A DNA stretch of 64,000 bases from Blastococcus sp. TF02-09 (GCF_003319105.1 NZ_QOHH01000013.1:1-64000), one strand, 5' to 3'; counted from the stretch's first letter, positions 52,604-61,924 are shown. Made by a program: numbers and translations. Notes: a model not told the origin generated them from the sequence alone.

Positions 52604-54205
52604 ATGACGATCGCGGCGGCCCCTGGCCCCGGTGCGTCGGTCGAACCGGCGGACCGGGGTTCCCGCACGCGTCCCTCCGGGCGGCGGCTGCGACGCTCAC
52701 CGGTCACGCTCGCGCTCGCGATCGCCGTCGCGGCCCTGGCACTGCTGCCGCTGGGCTACATCGCCTGGTACACGGTCGACCTCGGCTGGGCCGGCGTGCG
52801 CGACCTCGTGCTGCGGCCCCGCGTGGGGGAGCTGCTCTGGAACACCGTCCGGCTCGTGACCGGCACCGTGGTGTGCTGCGCGGTGCTCGGCCTCGGGGCG
52901 GCCTGGCTGGTCGAGCGGTCCTCGGTGCCGGGCCGGAGGGTCTGGCACGTGCTGCTGGTCGCACCCCTGGCGGTCCCGGCCTTCGTGAACAGCTACGCGT
53001 GGATCTCGCTGCTGCCCGGCCTGGACACCTACGCCGGTGCCCTGCTCGTCGTGAGCCTGTCCTACTTCCCGTTCGTCTACCTGCCGCTGGCGGCCGCCTT
53101 CCGCGGGCTCGACCCGGCGCTCGAGGACACCGCCCGCGGGCTGGGGCTCTCCACGTGGGCGGTCTTCCTGCGGGTCCAGCTGCCGCAGCTGCGGGTCGCC
53201 CTGCTCGGCGGCAGCCTGCTGGTGGCCCTGCACCTGCTCGCGGAGTTCGGCGCCCTGCAGATGCTCCGCTACCCGACCTTCACCACCGCGATCTACGACC
53301 AGTACCGCGCCACGTTCAACGGGCCGGGCGCCACCATGCTGGCCGGCGTCCTGGTCCTGCTGTGCCTCGCGCTGCTGCTCGCGGAGATCCGGCTGCGCGG
53401 GCAGCGGGGGTACGCCCGCGCCGCCCGGGGTGCCCCCCGCCCGGCCCGGCCGGTCTCCTTGAGGCGCCTCACGGGGCCGACGCTGGGTGGGCTGGCCGTG
53501 CTCGTCGGGCTCGCGCTGGTCGTGCCCCTGGGCAGCCTTGGCTACTGGATGGCCCGCGGCGCCGGCACGGCCCTCGACGGGTCGGCCCTGCTCACCACCA
53601 CGGGGACCACGCTCGGGCTGGCGGCGGTGGCGGCGGTGCTCACCACGGCGATGGCGCTGCCGACGGGCTGGCTCGCCGTCCGGGCACGCGGGCGCACCTC
53701 CACCCTGCTCGAGCGCAGCACCTACATCGGCAGCTCGGTGCCCGGCATCGTCGTCGGCCTGGCCCTGGTGACCCTCAGCATCCGCGCCACGCCCTGGCTC
53801 TACCAGACGGTTCCGGTGCTGCTGGCCGCCTACGCGATCCTCTTCCTGCCGCGCGCCATCGTCACCGTGCGCGCCGCGGTCGAGCAGTCGCCGGCGCTCT
53901 ACGACGACGTCGCCGCCTCCCTCGGCGCCTCGGCGCCGGCGCGGCTCCGGCGGATCACGCTGCCGCTGCTCGCACCCGGCATCGGCGCGGGCGCGGCGCT
54001 GGTGTTCCTCGCGGTCGTGACCGAGCTGACCGCCACCCTGCTGCTGGCCCCGACCGGGACGACGACGCTGGCGACGGCGTTCTGGTCGGCGAGCAGCGCC
54101 CTCGAGTACGGCGCGGCGGCGCCCTACGCCCTGGTCATGGTGCTGCTCTCGGCACCTGCGACCGTCCTGTTGTCCCGCGACGCACGACGAGGTCTGACCC
54201 CATGA
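52604..54205 (+). CDS. Ferric iron ABC transporter permease (fused two-half type)
   Basis: A 533-aa membrane protein with about twelve hydrophobic helices in two homologous halves, as in FbpB/SfuB permeases. Each half has the EAA-type cytoplasmic loop (ARGLGLSTWAVFLRVQLPQ and AASLGASAPARLRRITLPL). It transports iron(III) across the membrane with the preceding lipoprotein and the following ATPase. ATG 52604; its stop region overlaps the ATPase start (54202). Confidence 0.93.
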   Translation: MTIAAAPGPGASVEPADRGSRTRPSGRRLRRSPVTLALAIAVAALALLPLGYIAWYTVDLGWAGVRDLVLRPRVGELLWNTVRLVTGTVVCCAVLGLGAAWLVERSSVPGRRVWHVLLVAPLAVPAFVNSYAWISLLPGLDTYAGALLVVSLSYFPFVYLPLAAAFRGLDPALEDTARGLGLSTWAVFLRVQLPQLRVALLGGSLLVALHLLAEFGALQMLRYPTFTTAIYDQYRATFNGPGATMLAGVLVLLCLALLLAEIRLRGQRGYARAARGAPRPARPVSLRRLTGPTLGGLAVLVGLALVVPLGSLGYWMARGAGTALDGSALLTTTGTTLGLAAVAAVLTTAMALPTGWLAVRARGRTSTLLERSTYIGSSVPGIVVGLALVTLSIRATPWLYQTVPVLLAAYAILFLPRAIVTVRAAVEQSPALYDDVAASLGASAPARLRRITLPLLAPGIGAGAALVFLAVVTELTATLLLAPTGTTTLATAFWSASSALEYGAAAPYALVMVLLSAPATVLLSRDARRGLTP

Positions 54206-55269
54206 GCTCCCTGACCGTCACCGCCCTCACCAAGGGCTTCGGCGCCACGCCCGTCCTCCGGGGGGTGGACCTGCACGTGCCCGCCGGAACCCTCACGGCG
54301 CTGCTCGGGCCCTCCGGGTGCGGCAAGACCACGCTGCTGCGCCTGGTCGCCGGCTTCGACGACCCGGACTCCGGCACCGTCGCCGTCGGCGACCGGGTGG
54401 TGGCCGGTGGGCCCGGGCGCGGGGTGCCCGCCCGCCGCCGCGGCATCGGCTTCGTGCCGCAGGAGGGCGGCCTGTTCCCGCACCTCACGGTGGCGGGCAA
54501 CATCGGCTTCGGCCTGCCGCGGCAGCAGCGCCGGGACGGCGGCCGGATCCGGGCGCTGCTCGAGCTGGTCGGCCTGGACGAGGCGCTCGCGACCCGCTCC
54601 CCGCACCAGCTCTCCGGTGGCCAGCAGCAGCGCGTGGCCCTCGCCCGCGCGCTCGCGCCGGCCCCCTCGCTGGTGCTGCTCGACGAGCCGTTCTCGTCGC
54701 TGGACGCCGCCCTGCGCGAGGAGACCCGCGCGGCGGTCGCGGCCGCGCTGGACGCCGCCGGCGCGACCGCGGTGCTGGTCACCCACGACCAGGCCGAAGC
54801 GCTGTCGATGGCCGACCAGGTGGCGGTGCTGCGCGACGGCCGGCTGGTCCAGCTGACCGACCCCCAGACCCTGTACCGCACTCCGCAGGACCTGGACGTG
54901 GCCACCTTCGTGGGCGAGGCGGTCGTCCTGGACGCCGACCTGCACGCGGGCGCGGCGCGCTGCGCCCTGGGCACCGTGCCCGTCGACGGCCCGCGCGGCG
55001 ACGGCCCGGCGCGGGTGCTCCTGCGGCCGGAGCAGCTCCGCCTGTCGGCTCCCGCCGCCGCCTCGGGAGAGGTCCTGGCCCGTGTCGGCGGGGTCGACTT
55101 CTTCGGGCACGACGCCCGCATCCGGCTGACCCTGGCCGACGGGACGGCCGTGACCGCCCGGCTGGACGGGGCCGAGCTGCCGGCGGCCGGCGCCTCCGTG
55201 GCGGTCACCGTGCGCGGATCGGCGCTGGCCTTCCCCGCGTCCGCCGGAACCGCGGCGCTGTCCGCCTGA
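54202..55269 (+). CDS. Ferric iron ABC transporter ATP-binding protein
   Basis: A 355-aa ATPase with Walker A GPSGCGKTT, signature LSGGQQQRVALARAL, Walker B LVLLDEPFSSLD and H-loop VTHDQAEAL. A C-terminal regulatory (TOBE-like) domain follows (RVLLRPEQLRLS onward). It powers the FbpB-like permease. ATG 54202 overlaps the permease stop by 4 nt. Confidence 0.94.
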   Translation: MSSLTVTALTKGFGATPVLRGVDLHVPAGTLTALLGPSGCGKTTLLRLVAGFDDPDSGTVAVGDRVVAGGPGRGVPARRRGIGFVPQEGGLFPHLTVAGNIGFGLPRQQRRDGGRIRALLELVGLDEALATRSPHQLSGGQQQRVALARALAPAPSLVLLDEPFSSLDAALREETRAAVAAALDAAGATAVLVTHDQAEALSMADQVAVLRDGRLVQLTDPQTLYRTPQDLDVATFVGEAVVLDADLHAGAARCALGTVPVDGPRGDGPARVLLRPEQLRLSAPAAASGEVLARVGGVDFFGHDARIRLTLADGTAVTARLDGAELPAAGASVAVTVRGSALAFPASAGTAALSA

Positions 55270-55325
55270 CCGGTTCCGCGGCCCGTCCGAGCGAGCCGAA
55301 GTAAGCGAAGCCTACGCTGCCCCCC

Positions 55326-56123
55326 GTGGACCTCTTCCTCTTCACCGTGGACCCCGCGTGGGGCAGTGACGTCGTCGCCGCCGGAGCGGCCGGGATCGTC
55401 GTCGACTGGGAACGCCGCGGCAAGGAACGCCGGCAGGCCGGCGAAGGCACCCAGATCAGCACCGACACACCCGAGGACCTCAGCCGCATGCGCGCGGCCA
55501 CCGACGGCCGGCTCGTCTGCCGCGTCAACGGCTACGGCCCGTGGACGCCGGCGGAGATCGACGACGCGATCGCCCGGGGTGCCGACGAGGTGCTGCTGCC
55601 GATGGTGCGCACCGCGGAGTCGGTGGACCGCGCCCTGGACGCCGTGGCCGGGCGCTGCGGCCTGGGGATCCTGATCGAGACGCAGGACGCCGTGGACATC
55701 GCGGCCGACCTCGCCGCCCGGCCGCTGTCGCGCATCTACGTGGGGCTCAACGACCTGCGCATCGACCGCCGCTCCCACCAGCTCTTCCGGCCGCTCGTCG
55801 ACGGCACCGTGGACGCGGTCCGCGCCGTGGTCACCCAGCCCTTCGGCGTCGGCGGGCTGACCCTGCCCGGTGGCGGCTTCCCCGTGCCCAGCGAGGTGCT
55901 GGCCGCGGAGCTCGTCCGCCTGCGCACCGACTTCACCTTCCTGCGCCGGTCCTTCATCGCCGACATGCAGGGCCGCGACCCGTGGGTGGAGGTCCCGCGG
56001 CTGCTCGCGTCCCTGGCCGAGCTGCGCCGGGCCGACCCGGCCGCGGCCGCGGCGGACCGCGGGCGGCTCCTGGCGGCGACCCGCCCGCCCGCCCTGGCCG
56101 CACCCGTCGGCGCCGGGGCGTGA
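55326..56123 (+). CDS. HpcH/HpaI aldolase family protein
   Basis: A 265-aa TIM-barrel protein with the metal ligands Glu in GILIETQDAV and Asp in GLNDLRID, typical of HpcH/HpaI aldolases and citrate-lyase-beta-like enzymes. It may cleave or form a C-C bond next to a keto acid. GTG 55326. It overlaps the next gene by 4 nt (GTGA), so it is co-translated with an epimerase and a glycosyltransferase, which suggests sugar or surface-glycan chemistry, but the substrate is not clear. Confidence 0.87.
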   Translation: MDLFLFTVDPAWGSDVVAAGAAGIVVDWERRGKERRQAGEGTQISTDTPEDLSRMRAATDGRLVCRVNGYGPWTPAEIDDAIARGADEVLLPMVRTAESVDRALDAVAGRCGLGILIETQDAVDIAADLAARPLSRIYVGLNDLRIDRRSHQLFRPLVDGTVDAVRAVVTQPFGVGGLTLPGGGFPVPSEVLAAELVRLRTDFTFLRRSFIADMQGRDPWVEVPRLLASLAELRRADPAAAAADRGRLLAATRPPALAAPVGAGA

Positions 56124-56971
56124 GGGCCGCCGTCACCGGGGCCGGCGGCTTCGTCGGCCGGCACCTCGTCCGGCGGCTCGAGGTCGACGGCTGGGACGTC
56201 GTGCCGCTGGGCCGGGAGCAGGTCGACCTCGCCGATCCGGTCGCCGCCGCGGCAGCGGTGCGGGCCGCCGACCCCGACGTGGTCTTCTCCCTCGCCGCCG
56301 GGCGGGCGAAGGCCACCCCGGAGCAGCGGGCCGCGACGGTGGCGGTGAACACCAGCCCCTGGCTGGTCGACGCGCTGCCCGACCGGTGCCGCACCGTCGT
56401 CCGGCTGGGCTCGTCGACGGAGTACGCGGCCTCGTCGGTTCCGCTGACCGAGCAGGCCGCCCTGGAACCGAGGGGCTTCTTCGGCGCGACGAAGGCCGCC
56501 GGGTCGCTGCTGCTGCAGGCCGCGGCCGCCGAGCGGGGTGTGCGGGCGGCGGTGCTCCGGGCCTTCCAGGTCTACGGCCCCGGCGACCACCCGACCCGGC
56601 TCGTCCCGGTCGTGCTCGAGGCTGCGCGGACGGGCGGCACCGTGGCCCTGCCCGCGCACGTCAGCCGGCGCGACTGGGTGTGGGTCGGGGACGTCGTGGA
56701 CGCCTGCGTGCGCGCGGCCCGGCAGGAGGACCTGCCGCCGGGCGTCGTGCTCAACATCGGGACGGGCGTGCAGACCAGCACCGAGGACCTGGTCGCGACG
56801 GCGTCCCGGGTGACCGGCCGGCCGATCGCCACGGCCCCCGGGGCGCACCCGGGCCGGGACTGGGACACCACCGACTGGGTCAGCGACCCGTCGGCCGCCC
56901 GGCGGCTGCTCGGCTGGGCACCGACCGTCGACCTGGCCGAGGGGCTGGCCCGTACCTGGGCGCGGTCGTGA
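56120..56971 (+). CDS. NAD-dependent epimerase/dehydratase family protein with Tyr-to-Phe change
   Basis: The 283-aa extended-SDR fold has the NAD loop TGAGGFVGRHLVRRL, a Ser-containing VRLGSSTEYAAS and a GxG-rich RAFQVYGPGDH. In the normal YxxxK catalytic motif the tyrosine is replaced: the sequence reads GFFGATKAAG, i.e. FGATK. It may therefore be catalytically impaired or use another acid/base. GTG 56120 overlaps the aldolase stop; its own stop overlaps the next gene. Confidence 0.88.
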   Translation: MRAAVTGAGGFVGRHLVRRLEVDGWDVVPLGREQVDLADPVAAAAAVRAADPDVVFSLAAGRAKATPEQRAATVAVNTSPWLVDALPDRCRTVVRLGSSTEYAASSVPLTEQAALEPRGFFGATKAAGSLLLQAAAAERGVRAAVLRAFQVYGPGDHPTRLVPVVLEAARTGGTVALPAHVSRRDWVWVGDVVDACVRAARQEDLPPGVVLNIGTGVQTSTEDLVATASRVTGRPIATAPGAHPGRDWDTTDWVSDPSAARRLLGWAPTVDLAEGLARTWARS

Positions 56972-57651
56972 CCGCGCGGATCGCGGTCGTCGCGCCCGTC
57001 TACGGCAACGCGGCCACCCTCCGGCCGCTGGCGCAGCGGGTGGCCGCCGCGCTGGACGGCCGGAACTGGCGGCTGCGGCTGGTCGTCGACGCCTCGCCGG
57101 ACGACAGCGCCGCCGTCGCGGGCGCGCTCGCGGCGGAGGACCCGCGCATCGCCGTCACCGTGCTGGACGTCAACGGGGGGCAGCACGCCGCGCTCGCCCG
57201 TGGGCTGGCCGACGAGGAGGCGGCCGACGCGTGGGTCTGCCTCGACGCCGACCTCCAGGACCCGCCGGAGGCCGTGCCGCTGCTGCTCGACCGGCTGGCC
57301 GGGGCCGACGTCGCCGCGGTCTTCGCCGGACGGCGGGGGCGCTACGAGTCGGCGGCCCGGCGGCTCACCGGCGGTCTGCACCGGCGGGTCGCCGCGCGGC
57401 TCACCGGCCTGCCGCCCGACGCGGGGGCGTTCTTCGCGATGGACCGGGACGTCCGGGACGCCGTCGTCCGTGCGGTGCGCGACGGCGGGGCCCCCAGCGT
57501 GGTGCTGGCGGTCGCCCGTGCGCGGCGGCCGGTGACGAGCATCTCCGTCGAGCGGGACCGCCGGCCGGAGGGACGGTCGGCCTGGACCGCCCGCACCCGG
57601 CTGCGCCAGTCGCTGCGCTCGCTGACCTGGGCGGTGCGGTCCGGGCGCTGA
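56968..57651 (+). CDS. Family 2 glycosyltransferase
   Basis: A 227-aa GT-A fold protein with the N-terminal UDP-sugar-binding region (IAVVAPVYGNAATLRPL) and the metal motif DADLQDPPE. It likely transfers a sugar from a nucleotide donor, e.g. to a polyprenyl phosphate. It has no membrane helix. It is the third gene of a tightly overlapping operon (GTGA overlap at 56968) and converges on a GT39-like membrane protein that could use lipid-linked sugar. Confidence 0.9.
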   Translation: MTARIAVVAPVYGNAATLRPLAQRVAAALDGRNWRLRLVVDASPDDSAAVAGALAAEDPRIAVTVLDVNGGQHAALARGLADEEAADAWVCLDADLQDPPEAVPLLLDRLAGADVAAVFAGRRGRYESAARRLTGGLHRRVAARLTGLPPDAGAFFAMDRDVRDAVVRAVRDGGAPSVVLAVARARRPVTSISVERDRRPEGRSAWTARTRLRQSLRSLTWAVRSGR

Positions 57652-57660
57652 CCGGCCGGG

Positions 57661-59118
57661 TCAGGCGCCCGCCTCCCAGCGCTGCAGCACCAGCCGGGTC
57701 TGCGTCCCGCGGAAGGTCTGCTCGTCCACCAGCCGCAGGCCCGCGTCGAGCAGGATCTCGTCGTCGTCGGTGGGCTCGGGCACGCCGTCGATCAGCCGCC
57801 GGACCAGCCAGACCCGGTCCGCGTCCGCGGGGGCGTCGTCCGGCGGCAGGACGAGGTCGGCGCGCAGCCGTGGCGCCAGGGTCCGCACGTAGTGGTCCAG
57901 CCCGATCGCCGAGCGCTGGTCGGCGGCCACCACGGGCTCGCCGGCCACCTGGACGCCGGCCAGCGTGCGCACGAGGTCGTCGGCGCGCTCGCGGGGCTCG
58001 CGCTCCAGGAGCGGGGTGCAGCTCAGCAGCGCGCACACCAGCAGCACCCCCGCCAGGGGAGCGCGGCCCCCGCGCGGCACGGCCAGGGCGCCGGCGGCGG
58101 CGAGGACGCCGAGCCCGAGCAGGCCGGCGAGCAGGTACCGCGGGTGGTAGACCGGCCGCAGCAGCTCCGCGCCCACCAGCAGCAGCAGCGGGACCCAGGT
58201 CCACGCCACGGCCAGCACCCGGAGCTCCCGGCCGCCACCCCGCACCGCACCGACCACCGCGAGTCCCACGAGGAGCCACAGCACGGGGGTGCGCCCGCCG
58301 GCCCAGGCCTCCACCGCGTAGCCCAGCAGGCGGCCGTCGGTGTCCTGCAGGTGCTCGGCGTTGCGCGACCCCGTGCCGTTGAGCACGTTGAGCCCGATGA
58401 GCAGGCAGACCGGCAGCGCGGCGGCGGCCCCGACCAGGACGACCGGCACCGCCCGCCGGCCGCGGAGTGCCACCGCGGCGACGACGAAGGCGGCCAGCAC
58501 GGTGACGGCGTACCAGTGCGCCAGCCCCATCCCCGCGCCGGCGACCCCGAGCAGCAGCAGCCCCCGCGGCGGCTCCTGCAGCCAGCGGACGAGGCCGAGC
58601 GCCGCGGCCCCGGTCGCCAGCACCATCAGCCCGTAGCTGCGGGCCTCGACCGACTGCTGAAGCAGCAGCGGACTGGCCGCCATGAGCAGCCCGGCGAGGA
58701 CCCCGGTGGCGGTGCCGCCCAGCCGGGCGACGGCGCGGGTGGCCAGCGCCAGCCCACCGGCGGTGGCCAGCAGGGACAGCACGCGGAGCGCGGTGTCGCT
58801 GCCGAGTCCCGGCAGGGACATCCACGCGTGCACCACCACGTAGTAGGGCGCGTTGTAGGACGGGGGGACGCCGGCGAGGTAGCTGGTGACGCCCTCGCCG
58901 TCCCGGATCGCCGCCAGGATCTCGCCCAGCGGCCGGCGGCCCACCTCGGCGGTGAACAGCTCGTCGAACCAGAGCCCGTGGCCGGGGAGGAGCAGCAGGA
59001 TCCCCAGCACCAGCACCAGGACGGGCGGGAGCAGCTCGGCCGGCGACCAGCGCGGGGACGCGTCGGGGACGACCGGCGGTGCCGCCGTGGAGGCGGGGTG
59101 CTCGCGGGTCGCCGTCAC
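57661..59118 (-). CDS. GT39-like membrane glycosyltransferase
   Basis: A 485-aa protein with about ten or more membrane helices and the GT39/GT-C motif WFDELFTAEVGR in the first external loop (Asp-Glu). It would transfer a sugar from a lipid donor to a cell-surface acceptor. The C-terminal soluble domain faces outside. It is convergent with the GT2 gene (10 nt apart) and may form a pathway with it. ATG 59116-59118. Confidence 0.88.
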   Translation of the reverse strand: MTATREHPASTAAPPVVPDASPRWSPAELLPPVLVLVLGILLLLPGHGLWFDELFTAEVGRRPLGEILAAIRDGEGVTSYLAGVPPSYNAPYYVVVHAWMSLPGLGSDTALRVLSLLATAGGLALATRAVARLGGTATGVLAGLLMAASPLLLQQSVEARSYGLMVLATGAAALGLVRWLQEPPRGLLLLGVAGAGMGLAHWYAVTVLAAFVVAAVALRGRRAVPVVLVGAAAALPVCLLIGLNVLNGTGSRNAEHLQDTDGRLLGYAVEAWAGGRTPVLWLLVGLAVVGAVRGGGRELRVLAVAWTWVPLLLLVGAELLRPVYHPRYLLAGLLGLGVLAAAGALAVPRGGRAPLAGVLLVCALLSCTPLLEREPRERADDLVRTLAGVQVAGEPVVAADQRSAIGLDHYVRTLAPRLRADLVLPPDDAPADADRVWLVRRLIDGVPEPTDDDEILLDAGLRLVDEQTFRGTQTRLVLQRWEAGA

Positions 59119-59153
59119 GTCCCGAGGTTAGGGGACGACCGCTGCCGGCCCGG

Positions 59154-59459
59154 TCAGGGCAGCCGGCGGAGCAGGCCGCGGGCCAGGGCGACGGCGGCGG
59201 GCTCGGGAGCGGGCTGTGCGGCCGCGGCGCGCAGCAGGTCCACCAGGGGCCCGGCGAGGGCGGGGGAGAAGGCGGCGATCCAGTCCCCGGACCCGGCGCG
59301 CGCCTCAGCCACGTGCTCGGTGCCGCCGTCGGCCCGGTGCGCGACCACCTCGGGACGGGTGGCCAGGAGCCCGGCCGTGCGCCAGTCGCCCGGCGTGGTC
59401 CGCGCGGCCAGCGCCTCGAGACGGTCGGCCGCGGCCCGGAGCGTCTCGGCGTCGGTCAC
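59154..59459 (-). CDS. Uncharacterised 101-aa helical protein
   Basis: GTG 59457-59459 overlaps the stop of the GNAT gene (59456-59458) as GTGA, which settles the start. The product is predicted helical (LRAAADRLEALAARTTPGDW) with an Ala-rich C-terminus. No family is recognised. It is the last gene of a three-gene overlapping operon with a membrane protein and a GNAT. Confidence 0.7.
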   Translation of the reverse strand: MTDAETLRAAADRLEALAARTTPGDWRTAGLLATRPEVVAHRADGGTEHVAEARAGSGDWIAAFSPALAGPLVDLLRAAAAQPAPEPAAVALARGLLRRLP

Positions 59460-59917
59460 CGGGCGGCCGGTTCGCGCCGCATGGGCACGTGCGGGATGCC
59501 GTCCTCGACGTAGCCGGCGCCGCTGCGGCGGAAGCCGAACCGCTCGTACCACTGCTCGAGGTGCGCCTGGGCGCCGAGCGTGAGGGGGACGTCGCCGTGG
59601 TCGGCGATGCCCTGCTCGATCAGCCGGGCGGCCAGTCCCGCGCGCCGGAACGCGGGCGCGGTCGCCACCCGCCCGATCGCGCGGGTCGCGCCGTCGTCCA
59701 GGACGCGGATGGTGGCCGCGACCTCGCCGTCAACCTCGAACCACAGGTGCTCGGTGGCCGGTTCCAGGTCGCGCCCGTCCAGCTCGGGGTAGGGGCACTG
59801 CTGCTCCACGACGAAGACGTCGACCCGCAGCCGGCACAGCCGGTAGACCTCGAACGGGGACAGGTCGGCGAACCGGGCGCGGCGCAGGACGGGGTTCGCG
59901 GGGGCGGGGTCGGTCAC
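59456..59917 (-). CDS. GNAT acetyltransferase (ElaA-like)
   Basis: A 153-aa GNAT-fold protein with VYRLCRLRVDVFVVEQQCPYPELDGRDLE near the N-terminus and the acetyl-CoA-binding loop FRRAGLAARLIEQGI. It resembles the ElaA family of probable N-acetyltransferases. GTG 59915-59917 lies after AAGGAG and overlaps the upstream stop as GTGA. Substrate unknown. Confidence 0.9.
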   Translation of the reverse strand: MTDPAPANPVLRRARFADLSPFEVYRLCRLRVDVFVVEQQCPYPELDGRDLEPATEHLWFEVDGEVAATIRVLDDGATRAIGRVATAPAFRRAGLAARLIEQGIADHGDVPLTLGAQAHLEQWYERFGFRRSGAGYVEDGIPHVPMRREPAAR

Positions 59918-60402
59918 GGCTCCTTCGTACCCGAGCGCCCGTCCGGGCTGGACGCCCGGAGCCGGAGCGGGACGGCGAGCCACCACCACGCGAGCAGGGC
60001 CGCCACCACGCCGGCGACGGTCCAGGCCAGCGGCCGGGAGAAGAGCACGTCCACGACCAGCAGCAGCGCCGAGCAGACGGCCAGGGCGAGCACCACCAGG
60101 CCCGCGAAGGCCGAGCGGTTGCTGCGGTGCAGCAGCGCCTCCTTGTCCTGCTGGCGGAACAGCACCCGGTGCTGGGCGGCCGGCGCGATGAGCAGCGCGG
60201 TGGCGATCGCCGCGGCCAGGAGGGCGACGAGGTAGACGTCGCGCTGGAAGTCGGTCAGCTCGTCCACGCCCTGGGAGAAGGGCACGACGAGCAGGAAGGC
60301 GAACAGGAACTGGACGCCGGGCAGCGCCACCCGCAGCTCGTTGAGCAGCTCCATGAGCTCGCGGTTGACCCGCTCCCGGTGGGTCTCGCCGTGCTCGGTC
60401 AT
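59914..60402 (-). CDS. DUF6328-like membrane protein
   Basis: A 162-aa protein with an amphipathic N-terminus (HRERVNRELMELLNELRVALPGV) and four hydrophobic helices. The layout matches DUF6328 proteins. Its function is unknown. ATG 60400-60402; its stop overlaps the GNAT start. Confidence 0.75.
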   Translation of the reverse strand: MTEHGETHRERVNRELMELLNELRVALPGVQFLFAFLLVVPFSQGVDELTDFQRDVYLVALLAAAIATALLIAPAAQHRVLFRQQDKEALLHRSNRSAFAGLVVLALAVCSALLLVVDVLFSRPLAWTVAGVVAALLAWWWLAVPLRLRASSPDGRSGTKEP

Positions 60403-60491
60403 GCCGTCCTCCTCGGGCCGTCGGGAGGAGGAGATGCCCGCGCGGGGCCCCGTGATCACGTGGGGCACCCGGTCGGGTGGAGAGCGATGCG

Positions 60492-60950
60492 CTAGAAGCC
60501 CAGCGCCGACGTTGCCTTGTCGACCAGCTCGAAGTGCCCCACGGCCCAGAACGCGACCCCGGCCGCGGCCAGGCCGCCGACCGTGACGGCCAGGGAGCTG
60601 ACCGGGTGCTGCTTGGCGTGCGCCCAGGCCTCCGTCGCCTTGCGCCGGAAGGTCTGGAAGAACCGCGCCGCCCACGAGAACTCGGTCGACCACACCCACA
60701 GGCCCAAGAGCACCGGCGGGATGGTCAGCGGCCCGGGCAGCACGGTCAGCGCGATGCCGAGGGCGACGAAGAGCAGGCCCACGACGAAGACGCCGATGCG
60801 CCAGGCCAGCGCCACGCTGCGGTTGCGGTGCACCCGCTCGCGGAAGGAGCCGGGGCGCACCTCGCGCGGCTTGCCGAGCCCGTCGGTGCAGTCGGGGCAC
60901 CGGCGGGTGCCGGAAGCCGCAGAGGTGGGAGCAGCGGTCGAGGTGGTCAC
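60492..60950 (-). CDS. PGPGW-type transmembrane protein
   Basis: A 152-aa protein with a zinc-ribbon-like N-terminal CPDC, two closely spaced hydrophobic helices with the internal motif LTVLPGPLTIPPVLLGLWVW, and a further helix near the C-terminus. The motif identifies the putative PGPGW membrane family. Function unknown. Confidence 0.8.
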   Translation of the reverse strand: MTTSTAAPTSAASGTRRCPDCTDGLGKPREVRPGSFRERVHRNRSVALAWRIGVFVVGLLFVALGIALTVLPGPLTIPPVLLGLWVWSTEFSWAARFFQTFRRKATEAWAHAKQHPVSSLAVTVGGLAAAGVAFWAVGHFELVDKATSALGF

Positions 60951-61013
60951 GGGACCGGTGGGTACCCGTGCCCTCGGCCGCCACTCCCGTTGTGCACCAC
61001 CGATGCCGGTGAG

Positions 61014-61871
61014 TCAGCCCACCAGCTGCGTCAGGGCGGTGCGCAGGTCGGTGGCCGGGCGGCCGAGGAGCCGTTTCAGGTCGGTCGGCGGGACGTCCAG
61101 CTCGCCGGCGGCCGTGGCCAGCTCGAGCGCGAGCACGAAGTCCGCGGTGCCCTCGTCGAGGCCGGCGGCCAGCAGCCCGGCGCGGAACTCCGCCGGCGGC
61201 AGGTCGCGGTAGGCGAGGTCGGTGCCGGTGACCTCCCCGAGGACGGCGGCGAGCTCGGCCATCGTGAAGGCCGGGCCGCCGAGCTCGTACGTCGCGGTGT
61301 CCGGCTCGTCGGCCAGCAGGGCCGCAGCGGCGGCCTCGGCGTAGTCGGCGCGCGTCGCCGCGGCCACCCGCCCCTCGCCGGCCGCGCCGACGATCGCCCC
61401 GGTCGCGCGGTACTGCGGCAGCTGGGCGGTGTAGTTCTCGACGTACCAGCTGTTGCGCAGCAGGACGGTGTCGATGCCCGAGTCGCGCAGCAGCTGCTCG
61501 GTCAGCCGGTGCTCCACCGCGAGCGGGGTGCTGTTCGTGTCGGCGTTCGCGATGCTCGTGTAGACGATCCGCTGCACGCCGGCCGCCCGTGCCGCGGTGA
61601 CCACGTTGCGGTGCTGCACCTCGCGGCGGCCCGCCTCACTGCCGGAGACGAACAGCAGCCGGTCCACCCCGGCGAACGCGGCCTCGAGGGCGGCGGGGTC
61701 GCCGTAGTCGGCCACCCGCACCTGGACACCGCGCGCGGCCAGGTCGGCCGCCTTGCCGGCGTCGCGGACGACGGCCACGAGATCGGAGGGGGCCACGCCC
61801 CGGTCGAGCAGGGACGAGACGGCGAGGCGACCGAGGTGCCCGGTCGCGCCGGTGACGGCGAAGAGGCTCAT
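61014..61871 (-). CDS. NmrA-like NAD(P)-binding protein
   Basis: The 285-aa protein begins LFAVTGATGHLGRLAV, the Rossmann loop of the atypical SDR/NmrA family, followed by a quinone-oxidoreductase-2-like layout (VYTSIANADTNSTPLAVEH). Such proteins bind NADP(H) as redox sensors or reductases. ATG 61869-61871 is preferred to the upstream in-frame ATG. Confidence 0.85.
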   Translation of the reverse strand: MSLFAVTGATGHLGRLAVSSLLDRGVAPSDLVAVVRDAGKAADLAARGVQVRVADYGDPAALEAAFAGVDRLLFVSGSEAGRREVQHRNVVTAARAAGVQRIVYTSIANADTNSTPLAVEHRLTEQLLRDSGIDTVLLRNSWYVENYTAQLPQYRATGAIVGAAGEGRVAAATRADYAEAAAAALLADEPDTATYELGGPAFTMAELAAVLGEVTGTDLAYRDLPPAEFRAGLLAAGLDEGTADFVLALELATAAGELDVPPTDLKRLLGRPATDLRTALTQLVG

Positions 61872-61924
61872 GCGCGGGGCAAGGTGCATGAAGCCTCAAC
61901 CATTCCCGGCGGGGGTGACGTCGC

